Assembly: GCA_007128275.1 (NCBI GenBank)
Contig: SKXR01000009.1
Location: 1 to 25,641, forward strand
DNA from: Kiritimatiellia bacterium
Lineage (GTDB): Bacteria > Verrucomicrobiota > Kiritimatiellia > SLAD01
Reading direction: 5' to 3'
DNA: 25,641 bases
Within the stretch, counting starts at the first letter, position 1. Each line of letters begins with the position of its first letter. Shown here one piece after another: positions 15,172 through 22,698 of the stretch. The translations under genes and the position numbers were made by a program. Below the pieces are notes generated by a model. That model was not told the DNA's origin. It was given only the letters and a program-made list of their open reading frames with translations, and did not search any database.

Positions 15172-16443
15172 CTACAGCGTCCATTGCAGAATATGCACAC
15201 GCCCTTCCGGTTCGCGATGCACCACGGCGCGCAGGCCGGCGCGCCGGTCGCCCTCGAAGGCGCGCACATCGATCAGAAAATGCGTGCTGCGCACGTCGAT
15301 GAATGGTTCCAGTTCCGCGAACAGGGCCTGGTCCGCGTGCGCCAACAGCGCTTCCACGGAGCGGAACGGGCGGTCCGCGCGGGCCAGGTAGATGTAGCGC
15401 GCCAGCGGTTCCTGCGCGGGGCCGAACACCGATTCAAGCACCTCGCTGGGCGCCGTGTTGATGTTGATGGGCACGGGCCGGCTGCGCGGGCCGGGTACGA
15501 TGGTCAGGAGATCCGTGATATTCGCCGTGAATGGTCTGCCGATGACGTGCAGGGGTTTGCGCGCAAAATATTCCGGCGAGAAACCGTGTATCCATTGCAG
15601 TTCGTTCCAGGTATGCAACCAGGTGTCGGGGGCGCGGTACGGCGGATCGAGGGTCCTATAGAATTCCGATCCGTGGATTCCTTCGTTGTCGGGGCTGACC
15701 CAGTCCTTCAGCGCTTCGATGCGTTCAATGGGGGTGAAGTCGCCGGCCTTGGTCATCGCCTCTTGCAGAAAGCGTTCCGTATGATTGCGCCGGGTGAAGT
15801 CATCGCCGAGCACAAGGTTATTGAGGTCCACATGCCGGTTCAGGTCGGTGATGCGGCTGATGGTGGTTATGCCGTCGGGGCGCACCGTTTCGCGGGCGTC
15901 CGTCCAGGGTTTCTCGAGGTGGTCTACGGCGAGCTCTTCGTCGTTGGCCAGTACGCGGACAAGGTGGAACGCCTCGTCGGTCAGTGCCGTGCGTAACCGG
16001 GCGTTCTGCCACAGGCGCAGGTCCGCCTGCTGTGCGAGCCGGGCGGTGAATTGGAGATGGAGCAGTAGCGTGGCCGTGATGCCGAGCAAGACCAGCACGA
16101 GCACGAGCACCATGCCGTCCTTCCCGGAGACGGCCGGGTCCTGTGCGCCTTCCTTCACGGCGCGGTGGGACTGTCGACGTCGAATCCGTTTGGGCAGGTT
16201 CAGCAGTGCGCGGATGACCAGCAGGATGCACCCGCCCCCCAGATAGGCCAGGGAGATGCGCCAGATGGGTTGATCCATCGGCTGTTTTTGGATCAGGGCC
16301 AACAACGCGAGTACGGCTGCGAGGACCACGCTCAGCGCGCCGAGCACCGTGAGGAGAAGCCGGGCCTTGTTGATTTTACGCCGGATAGAGGACCGTCGGT
16401 GTTGCGGCGAGGCGTGTCTTCGCTTTTGGGCCTGGCTTTTCAT
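15172..16443 (-). CDS. GspK-like minor pseudopilin with an unusual N-terminal membrane extension
   Basis: 423 residues. From about 107 it is GspK: a prepilin-like junction GKDG|MVLVLVLVLLG (Gly110/Met111; no Glu at +5, as is normal for GspK), the strand RITDLNRHVDLNNLV, and PININTAPSEVLESVF near the C-terminal helical domain. GspK caps the pseudopilus tip. Before this comes about 105 residues not seen in ordinary GspK: a basic region, two membrane helices (about 29-51 and 60-82) and a second basic stretch RIRRR. A GTG at Val96 would give a normal 15-residue leader, so the extension could instead belong to a separate reading; the frame is continuous, however. A TTG at 16518 could extend it further. 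It is first in the gspK-L-M order, divergent from the secreted coiled-coil gene. Confidence 0.8.
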   Translation of the reverse strand: MKSQAQKRRHASPQHRRSSIRRKINKARLLLTVLGALSVVLAAVLALLALIQKQPMDQPIWRISLAYLGGGCILLVIRALLNLPKRIRRRQSHRAVKEGAQDPAVSGKDGMVLVLVLVLLGITATLLLHLQFTARLAQQADLRLWQNARLRTALTDEAFHLVRVLANDEELAVDHLEKPWTDARETVRPDGITTISRITDLNRHVDLNNLVLGDDFTRRNHTERFLQEAMTKAGDFTPIERIEALKDWVSPDNEGIHGSEFYRTLDPPYRAPDTWLHTWNELQWIHGFSPEYFARKPLHVIGRPFTANITDLLTIVPGPRSRPVPININTAPSEVLESVFGPAQEPLARYIYLARADRPFRSVEALLAHADQALFAELEPFIDVRSTHFLIDVRAFEGDRRAGLRAVVHREPEGRVHILQWTL

Positions 16444-16539
16444 GGGGTACGCGCCGGCGGGCCGGCGCGATGTTCTCCTGATTTCGGGAAACCATAGCCG
16501 ATTCTTCCGGCCGCACAACCCTCAAATTGCTCAGCGATC

Positions 16540-16570
16540 TTGACCTGTGCCCCATAGACGTGGTTACACT
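16540..16570 (+). promoter_or_regulatory. Promoter candidate for the coiled-coil secreted protein
   Basis: TTGACC (16540-16545) with GTTACA at a 17-base spacing or TACACT (16565-16570) at 19. The ATG is at 16581, so the leader would be only about five bases, and no Shine-Dalgarno is seen. Confidence 0.4.
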
Positions 16571-16580
16571 GTGCCCAGCC

Positions 16581-17261
16581 ATGAAGATCAATTCGTCCTT
16601 ATCTCGTATTCTCCTTTTGATCGTGTTGCCCTGTGTCTTGATGGGGGTGTCGCCCGCGGGGGCCATCGCGGCAGAGGCGGCGGAAGAACGTGTCCCTCAA
16701 GTCACGCGATCCGACGCGTACCGTCTATTGCGGCGCGGCGACGAATTGCGGGAACGCAGGGAATGGGCCGAAGCGGTGCATGTCTATTATTCGGCGCTTG
16801 AGAAATATCAACTGCTCGCCCGAACCGCGCCGGCATGGGAACAGGATTATTTCCGTTTCCGGATCGGCTATTGCGAGCGCGAGCTGGCGATGATCGTCCG
16901 TACGACCGGCCGAAGCGTGGATGATTGGCTGGGCGAACGTGCGGGGGCGGTGCCCGCCCGCACGGACGAATACCGTGCGCGCTACTACGCCTTGCAGGAG
17001 GAGAACCGTTATCTGCGCGGGCAGCTGGACGCCTTGCGGCAGGAATTGGAAGTCTACCGTGAGATGGAGGACATTGAGCAAGAACGTGAAGAGCAACGCG
17101 CGGCGCGTCCCGATGCGGAGCGGGAACCCCGCGGCGAAGCCCCGCCGGCACCGCGTTCGCCCGAGCCGGAAGTGACGCCGGTGCGCGAGTCCCCGGTGGA
17201 CCGTCCGGTGCCCCGTCGGCAAGAACGACCGGCGCTGGACCGTCCCGTTCCGTTGCGCTGA
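16581..17261 (+). CDS. Secreted coiled-coil protein, unknown function
   Basis: 226 residues; I do not recognise the family. A signal peptide (hydrophobic 9-24) probably ends near AIA|AEAAEE. Residues about 41-115 are helical and look like tetratricopeptide-type pairs (AYRLLRRGDELRERREWAEA, YYSALEKYQLLA, with Cys in IGYCERE). Residues about 130-172 form a strong coiled coil (ALQEENRYLRGQLDALRQEL). The last 50 residues are rich in Pro, Glu and Arg with a repeated DRPVP element. There is no membrane anchor beyond the signal. The start follows the only good signal peptide; an earlier in-frame start at 16527 would bury it. The gene is divergent from gspK and convergent with dnaE. An inverted repeat GACCGTC/GACGGTC overlaps its end. 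Confidence 0.75.
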   Translation: MKINSSLSRILLLIVLPCVLMGVSPAGAIAAEAAEERVPQVTRSDAYRLLRRGDELRERREWAEAVHVYYSALEKYQLLARTAPAWEQDYFRFRIGYCERELAMIVRTTGRSVDDWLGERAGAVPARTDEYRARYYALQEENRYLRGQLDALRQELEVYREMEDIEQEREEQRAARPDAEREPRGEAPPAPRSPEPEVTPVRESPVDRPVPRRQERPALDRPVPLR

Positions 17262-17304
17262 GCCGACGGTCTTGCTCCTTGGGGGCTTCTTCGGATCGAT
17301 CGGC

Positions 17305-20300
17305 CTACGCCATGGCCGGGAGTCTCGACGGCGGCGCGTTTTTCTGCCGATTCCAGCGCCGGCCGTTTCCGCCCCCGTTGCGGGACGCGGGTTTTTTGCA
17401 GGGCTGATGGTTGATGTCCAGATACACGCTTTCCTCGCCCAGCACCCCCTCGAGTTGCTCGACCAATTCGCAGCAGGGATTTACGCGATAGGTGCGGTCC
17501 GCGGAAATGAACACCTTTTCTCCGCCGGCAAACATCAGACACAAAGTCACGGGCGTATCGCCGGGATGTTTCCGGAGAATGTCTTTGATGCGCGCCAGAT
17601 GTTTGTCGTCCACGCCGACGGCGGGAATATGCAAGCTGATGCGTTGCGTGAAATGCTTATGGATTTCGCGCAACGGATAGATCTCCGCCGCGCGGATTTT
17701 CATGTGCTCGCTCTTGTCCAGGTCCCCGCATACGAAGACCGGCGCGTTCTCTTCCAGATAGATGCCGTATTCCCGGTAGGTTTGCGGAAAGGCCACGACT
17801 TCGAGTGAACCGTCCAGGGTTTCCAGCTGGAAGATCGCGAATGGTTCCTGAGACTTTTTGGTGAACCGTTTGTTGAGGAGGGACACCAAACCACCGATCC
17901 GCGTGGTGGTGCCCGGGGCCATGTCCGCCAGGTCCTTGAAGTGGGCCAAGCTGTAGGTATCGATTTCCCACGCGTGTTCGGTCAGCGGGTGGCCGGAGAT
18001 GTAGAAGCCCAGCAATTCCTTTTCCGCAGCGAGCATCTCGCTACTGGACCAGGGATCGGCTTCGGGCAAGTCTTCGCTGGGCGCTTGGGCCGCCGTGTCC
18101 GGCGATTCCAGCATGTCGAACAGCGACGTCTGGCCCGCTTGCAGATCCCGCATTTCCGCGGCGGCCCGTTGGATCGCGAACTCGATGCCATGGAACATGC
18201 GTCCGCGCGGCATGCCGGAGAAATCAAAGGCGCCGCATTTGACAAGGCTTTCGACGACCTTCTTGTTCACATTCTGTCCGCCCATGCGCGCGCAAAAATC
18301 AACGAGCCCCGAGAACGGTCCGTTGGCCTGCCGTTCGCGGATGATCGCTTCCACGGCGCCGATACCGACGTTCTTAATGCCGGCGAGTCCGAACCGGATG
18401 CCGTCGTTCTCGGGCTTGAACCGCACATGGCTTTCGTTGACGTTCGGCGGATAGACTTCCAAGCCCATTTCCTGGCTCTCGGCAATGAAGATCGGCAATT
18501 TGTCGGGATTGTTCATGTCGCACGAACAGACGGCGGCCATGAATTCAGCAGGGTAATGCGCTTTGAGATAGGCGGTTTGATACGACAGAATGGCGTACGC
18601 GGCGCTGTGCGATTTGTTGAATCCGTAGCCGGCAAACCGCTCGATGTTGTCGAAGATCCGTTCGGCGACCTTGGAGGAGATCTGGTTTGTCGCCTTGCAG
18701 CCGTCCACAAACGCTTTGCGCTGGGCCGCCATCTCGTCGGGATTCTTCTTGCCCATGGCGCGCCGGAGAATGTCGCCCTGTCCCAGCGAAAATCCGGCCA
18801 GCACGTTGGCGGCGAATTGAACCTGTTCCTGATAGAGCATCACGCCGTAGGTTTCCTTCAAGATTGGTTCCAGCAGGGGATGGTCGTATTGAATCTTGAC
18901 TGTACCGTGTTTGCGCGCCACGAAATCGTCGAGCATGTTCATGGGGCCGGGCCGATACAGCGCAATCATGGCGATTAGATCCTCGAAGCGGGACAAGCCG
19001 ATGCGGCGCAGTAGGTCGCGCATGCCTTTGCTTTCAACCTGGAACACCGCCACCGTATCACCGCGGTTGAGCAGTTCGAACGTCTTCTCGTCGTCCATGG
19101 GCAGGTTGGCCAGATCCAACTCAGTCCCCTGCGTGGCCTTGACGTGGTCGACGGCTTCCTGGATGACGGTCAACGTTTTCAGGCCCAGAAAATCGAGTTT
19201 CAGCAGGCCGATCTGTTCGAGCGGCTTCATTTCGTACTGGGTCACGGTTTGCTGTTCTTTATCGAGCGCCAGCGGGATCAGGTTGATCAGCGGGCTGTCG
19301 CCGATGACTACGCCGGCGGCGTGCGTGCCGGGGTTGCGCGGATTGCCTTCGAGCACACGCGCGTATTTCATGATCAAGCCGGCCTGCTCTTCCGTTTCCA
19401 CGGCCTGCTTGAATTCCGGATTTATTTTCAGCGCCTGTTCCAACGTCATCTTCGGGTCATCCGGCACCATTTTCGCGAGGCGATCGCAATAGGAGAACGG
19501 CACCTCGAGCGCGCGTCCGAGATCGCGAAGGACGGTCTTGGCGCCCAACGTGCCGAAGGTGATGATTTGCGCCACGCTATCCCGTCCGTACTTGTCTTTG
19601 ACGTACTCAATGACTTCTTCCCGGCGGGCCTGGCAGAAGTCGATGTCGAAGTCGGGCGGGGATACGCGTTCCGGATTGAGAAACCGCTCGAAAATCAGGT
19701 TGTACTGGAGCGGATCAATGCCGGTGATGCCGAGCGCGTAGGCCACCAGACTGCCGGCGCCGGAACCGCGGCCGGGGCCGACGGGGATCTTGTGTTTGTT
19801 GGCGTAGTTGATGAAATCCCAGACCACGAGGAAGTAGTTGATGAATCCGGTGGTCTCGATCACGCTCAGTTCGTGGAGGTACCGTTTCTTGATGACCTCT
19901 TCCTGTTCGTTGGCCGGGTGGTCCGGATCGTCGATGCCGTATCGTTCGCGCAGGCCTTCCTTGATCAGTCGGGTCAAATAGGTTTTCGGGTCGCCCTTGT
20001 CAGGGACGCTATAGAGCGGGAAATGCAGGTCCTTCTCGAGTTGGAACTCCACGTTGCACCGTTCCGCGATGGCCAGGGTGTTGGTCAGCGATTCCGGGTA
20101 CTCTTTGAAAAGCTCCCACATTTCCTCGCCGCTCTTCATGTAGAACTCGTTCGAGGAATAGCGCATGCGTTTGGGATCGCTCATGACCGTCTGCGTTTGC
20201 AGGCAGAGCATGACTTCGTGGGCTTCGGCGTGTTCCTTGCGCAGGTAATGTACGTCGTTGGTGGCGACCAGGGGAATGCCGGTGCGCTTGTGGATCTCGA

Positions 20301-20886
20301 TCAGGCCTTGGAGGATCGTACGCTGTTCCGGGATGCCGTGGTCCTGCAATTCGAGAAAGAAATTATCCTTGCCCATGATTTCGGTATACAGACCGGCCAA
20401 TTCGAACGCGCCTTCCATATCGCCCGCCAGGATGCGTTGGGGGATTTCGCCTTTAAAGCACGTGGAGGTGGCGATCAATCCTTTGCTGTGCTTGGCCAGC
20501 AGTTCCCGGTCGATGCGGGGCTTGTAGTAGAACCCTTCCAAGTGGGCGCGTGTAATGAGGTGGGTGAGGTTCCGGTAGCCTTCCTCGTTTTCGGCCAGCA
20601 GGAGTTGATGAAACGTCTGGCCTTTCTGTCCGGCCACCCGCTGTTTTTCGTGCATGCTCCCATAGGCGAGATAAGCTTCACAGCCGATGATCGGCTTGAC
20701 GCCTTTGGCTTTGGCCTTCTTGTAGAAGTCGATGGCGCCGTACATCACGCCGTGATCGGTCATGGCCACCGCGCTCATGCCCAGTTCCGCCGCCCGTTCC
20801 ATCGTCGCTTCGACCTGGCACAACCCGTCCAGCAGGCTGTACGCGGTATGAAAATGAAGATGAACGAAAGGTTTCTTGCCTGCCAT
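17305..20886 (-). CDS. dnaE: DNA polymerase III alpha subunit
   Basis: 1193 residues, close to the usual DnaE1 length. It is the replicative polymerase catalytic subunit. The N-terminal PHP domain starts FVHLHFHTAYSLLDG and continues MTDHGVMYG. The palm has PDFDIDFCQ (Asp412, Asp414) and KLDFLGLKTL (Asp565), the three catalytic aspartates. RPGPMNMLDDFVARKHG and GYGFNKSHSAAYA are fingers/thumb motifs. A tandem helix-hairpin-helix region follows, then an OB fold (TTTRIGGLVSLLNKRFTKKS). The C terminus is a basic, glycine-rich tail (NGGGNGRRWNRQKN). The ATG at 20886 directly precedes the PHP domain; a longer frame to 20970 would run into the promoter. GGGA lies ten bases upstream. It stands alone with its own promoter. 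Confidence 0.97.
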   Translation of the reverse strand: MAGKKPFVHLHFHTAYSLLDGLCQVEATMERAAELGMSAVAMTDHGVMYGAIDFYKKAKAKGVKPIIGCEAYLAYGSMHEKQRVAGQKGQTFHQLLLAENEEGYRNLTHLITRAHLEGFYYKPRIDRELLAKHSKGLIATSTCFKGEIPQRILAGDMEGAFELAGLYTEIMGKDNFFLELQDHGIPEQRTILQGLIEIHKRTGIPLVATNDVHYLRKEHAEAHEVMLCLQTQTVMSDPKRMRYSSNEFYMKSGEEMWELFKEYPESLTNTLAIAERCNVEFQLEKDLHFPLYSVPDKGDPKTYLTRLIKEGLRERYGIDDPDHPANEQEEVIKKRYLHELSVIETTGFINYFLVVWDFINYANKHKIPVGPGRGSGAGSLVAYALGITGIDPLQYNLIFERFLNPERVSPPDFDIDFCQARREEVIEYVKDKYGRDSVAQIITFGTLGAKTVLRDLGRALEVPFSYCDRLAKMVPDDPKMTLEQALKINPEFKQAVETEEQAGLIMKYARVLEGNPRNPGTHAAGVVIGDSPLINLIPLALDKEQQTVTQYEMKPLEQIGLLKLDFLGLKTLTVIQEAVDHVKATQGTELDLANLPMDDEKTFELLNRGDTVAVFQVESKGMRDLLRRIGLSRFEDLIAMIALYRPGPMNMLDDFVARKHGTVKIQYDHPLLEPILKETYGVMLYQEQVQFAANVLAGFSLGQGDILRRAMGKKNPDEMAAQRKAFVDGCKATNQISSKVAERIFDNIERFAGYGFNKSHSAAYAILSYQTAYLKAHYPAEFMAAVCSCDMNNPDKLPIFIAESQEMGLEVYPPNVNESHVRFKPENDGIRFGLAGIKNVGIGAVEAIIRERQANGPFSGLVDFCARMGGQNVNKKVVESLVKCGAFDFSGMPRGRMFHGIEFAIQRAAAEMRDLQAGQTSLFDMLESPDTAAQAPSEDLPEADPWSSSEMLAAEKELLGFYISGHPLTEHAWEIDTYSLAHFKDLADMAPGTTTRIGGLVSLLNKRFTKKSQEPFAIFQLETLDGSLEVVAFPQTYREYGIYLEENAPVFVCGDLDKSEHMKIRAAEIYPLREIHKHFTQRISLHIPAVGVDDKHLARIKDILRKHPGDTPVTLCLMFAGGEKVFISADRTYRVNPCCELVEQLEGVLGEESVYLDINHQPCKKPASRNGGGNGRRWNRQKNAPPSRLPAMA

Positions 20887-20941
20887 GATTGCGATTCCCG
20901 AAATGAAAACCCGGTGCGCTGCGCGATGCTGATTGTGGATC

Positions 20942-20970
20942 ATCATAGGCGGGCGGGAAGCGACTGCCAA
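20942..20970 (-). promoter_or_regulatory. Sigma70-type promoter of dnaE
   Basis: On the minus strand TTGGCA (20965-20970), a 17-base spacer and TATGAT (20942-20947). The transcript would begin near 20935, about 50 bases before the dnaE ATG. Spacing is ideal and both boxes are close to consensus. Confidence 0.65.
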
Positions 20971-20982
20971 GCGTTGTTTGCG

Positions 20983-21000
20983 CGCGCCGAAGGCGGCGCG
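20983..21000. other. GC-rich hairpin upstream of dnaE
   Basis: CGCGCCG, a 4-base loop (AAGG on the plus strand) and CGGCGCG form a perfect 7-bp stem between the SGNH hydrolase gene and the dnaE promoter. There is no T-run after it on the minus strand. It might end transcription of the upstream minus-strand operon or have no role. Confidence 0.4.
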
Positions 21001-21140
21001 TCAATGGGAACGGAATAAGCGTCGAGCAGGGAAACGGTTATGCGACTGAACCGGCGCAAAACTTTTTTGGGGGGCTTTGTCCCGGACGTTGCGATCGACG
21101 TCGGTCGCTGTCTCGATGCCCTTCAGCCCACGGGGATTGG

Positions 21141-21851
21141 TCAGCGTTTCAGGGCTTCAACCTCGTCGCGCACGGCCCGCCAGACGGCGCGCGCGATCAA
21201 TTCCGCGCCATCGGCATTGGGATGGACTCCGTCGGGAAAATGTTCCGGCGCGCCGTCCAGGGCGCTGTGCAGGTCGATCACGGGAACATTCTTCTCCTCC
21301 GCAACCCGGTCAATGGCCGGGATCAGCTCGCGTTGCAGGGTGCGGTTGTTCGGGTGACGCAACAGGCCGTACATGGGAACGGGATGGCAGACCCAGATGC
21401 GGGGTTTGGAAGGCAGTGCGGCAAAATGCTCGATCAACGCCCGCAAATCGTCGGCAAACTCATCGCGGTGTTTCCAATTCCGGAACTTGGTGTCGTTGGT
21501 GCCCAGCTTGATGATGACCAGTTCCGGCTCAAACGCGGTCGCGTCGCGAAACGCCGCCGTATGCCAATACGGGTAGTCGCCTTGTTTGAGCAGGGTGGTG
21601 CCGCTGACGCCGGCATTCAAGACGGTGACCCCATCACCGAGCAAGCGGTTGAGCACCGCGGGATAATTGTGGTGTGCCCGATCCTCGATGCGCAGACCGT
21701 AGGTGATACTGTCGCCTACGCAGGCAATGCGCAGGGGGGCGGTGTCGTCGGCAAGCAACGGCATGGTCCGACCTCCGATAGCAAGGAGGATCAGGAGCAA
21801 GAACGGGACGGTCCCTGTGGAGGGGCGCCGTCCCGAATAGGTGCGTGGCAT
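21141..21851 (-). CDS. Secreted SGNH/GDSL-type hydrolase
   Basis: 236 residues. A signal peptide (hydrophobic about 16-26) probably ends near PLLA|DDTAP. The four SGNH blocks are present: VGDSITYG (nucleophile Ser48), NAGVSG (Gly at 84), LGTND (Asn119) and DGVHPN (Asp207 and His210). This is a serine esterase, probably acting on acetyl groups of polysaccharides or on lipids outside the cytoplasm; family members of this length with GDSITYG are often carbohydrate deacetylases. The ATG at 21851 has AAGGGA eight bases upstream; a GTG one codon earlier is the other option. It starts 12 bases after the stop of the helix-turn-helix gene, so the two are co-transcribed. Confidence 0.9.
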   Translation of the reverse strand: MPRTYSGRRPSTGTVPFLLLILLAIGGRTMPLLADDTAPLRIACVGDSITYGLRIEDRAHHNYPAVLNRLLGDGVTVLNAGVSGTTLLKQGDYPYWHTAAFRDATAFEPELVIIKLGTNDTKFRNWKHRDEFADDLRALIEHFAALPSKPRIWVCHPVPMYGLLRHPNNRTLQRELIPAIDRVAEEKNVPVIDLHSALDGAPEHFPDGVHPNADGAELIARAVWRAVRDEVEALKR

Positions 21852-21863
21852 CACGCCGTTCCC

Positions 21864-22349
21864 TTATTTGCGGCGCCGCTTGATGCCTCTTGGCGCTTTG
21901 GGCTTGGTCGGCGGGCTGACGTGTCGCCGTGCCAGTGCGCTGAGCTTGTCCACCAAGGCACGGTACTCACTGATTTTAACGCTTGCCTGGCCCAGGGTGA
22001 TCAACTGAGAGCGCAGATGAGCGGGTAAGGCCTGCAATTGGTCGACCGACGTCGTACGCATGTTGACGATGTCGATTTCGCTTTGTTCCACCCCGATTTC
22101 GTTGGCCACATCGCGCAAATAGGCAATGGCCAGTTCATTGCGCTGCACCGGGTTCTTGGAAACGTTCCGGATAATCAACGCCGCGTAAGACGGCTCGGGG
22201 AAACGACCTTGCTTGTAATTGCTGATGGCGCCCTTGGATATTTGCAACCCCTCTTTAGCCCCTTGCTTGTTGCATCGCAATACCAGTTCTGTTTGCGTGA
22301 TGCCCTCTTCCTTGAGGAGGACCATTAATGTTTCGATGAACAGTCTCAT
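21864..22349 (-). CDS. Helix-turn-helix DNA-binding protein, Xre-like
   Basis: 161 residues. Residues about 14-56 look like an Xre/Cro helix-turn-helix (GITQTELVLRCN, ISKGAISNYKQGRFPEPSYA), with about ten extra residues (KQGAKEGLQ) between the first helices and the recognition helix. The middle (about 65-140) is helical and may dimerise; it contains no recognisable ligand domain. The C terminus is a strongly basic tail (PRGIKRRRK). AGAGGG lies eight bases before the ATG. It is the first gene of an operon with the SGNH hydrolase and is preceded by a 350-base regulatory region. It may repress its own promoter; the target is unknown. Confidence 0.75.
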   Translation of the reverse strand: MRLFIETLMVLLKEEGITQTELVLRCNKQGAKEGLQISKGAISNYKQGRFPEPSYAALIIRNVSKNPVQRNELAIAYLRDVANEIGVEQSEIDIVNMRTTSVDQLQALPAHLRSQLITLGQASVKISEYRALVDKLSALARRHVSPPTKPKAPRGIKRRRK

Positions 22350-22551
22350 GATTAACCCTCTGACCTTGGTTTGTTATTTGTTGCGTGTCCCGTGTTTCCG
22401 GGCTGTACGGCATGCCCCCTCGTGCGCGATATGTTTGTATGGCCTGACGCCTGATCGGTCCCCAAACGCGCCCCGTCAGGGTGTTTCAATCTCAGAACCG
22501 GTCACAGAACACTCCCGCGCTGATTCTCAACCCCTCGTTCCAGCACATTCC

Positions 22552-22579
22552 AATATACAAGATCCCTAAGGGTACGCAA
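22552..22579 (-). promoter_or_regulatory. Promoter candidate of the helix-turn-helix operon
   Basis: On the minus strand TTGCGT (22574-22579), a 16-base spacer and TATATT (22552-22557). The leader to the ATG at 22349 would be about 195 bases and would include the CCTGACG/CGTCAGG inverted repeat. Confidence 0.5.
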
Positions 22580-22587
22580 AGAATTTT

Positions 22588-22603
22588 TTTTCTTGACAGA
22601 AAA
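22588..22603. promoter_or_regulatory. Perfect palindrome overlapping a TTGACA box
   Basis: TTTTCTTGACAGAAAA: 6-bp perfect arms around TGAC. A consensus -35 TTGACA (22593-22598) is embedded in it, with GATTGT 17 bases further on as a weak -10. It lies 9 bases beyond the minus-strand -35, so a protein bound here could touch both promoters. It is a natural candidate operator for the adjacent helix-turn-helix protein, but this is inference. Confidence 0.45.
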
Positions 22604-22698
22604 TGTTTATCGGTGGATTGTTTTTGGATCGTTAACCGAAGGGGTTCCTCTTTTGTTATACTTTCCAGCCGAGTATATTGCGAGAGCGGAGAGGGTAT

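Larger units (their letters stand above)
22350..22698. other. AT-richer regulatory intergenic region
   Basis: 349 bases with no credible gene, noticeably more AT-rich from 22545 to 22680 than the rest of the window. It contains a minus-strand promoter candidate (22552-22579), a palindrome over a plus-strand TTGACA (22588-22603), a 7-bp inverted repeat CCTGACG/CGTCAGG (22443-22449 and 22474-22480) in the leader of the helix-turn-helix gene, AACC/GGTT around CGAAG at 22634-22646, and a plus-strand TATACT at 22657-22662. No plus-strand gene follows the plus-strand signals. Confidence 0.6.

Noticed and set aside
19144..21018. Plus-strand open frame of 624 codons opposite dnaE
   Set aside because: dnaE on the minus strand is unmistakable with all catalytic aspartates; the plus frame is a high-GC shadow.
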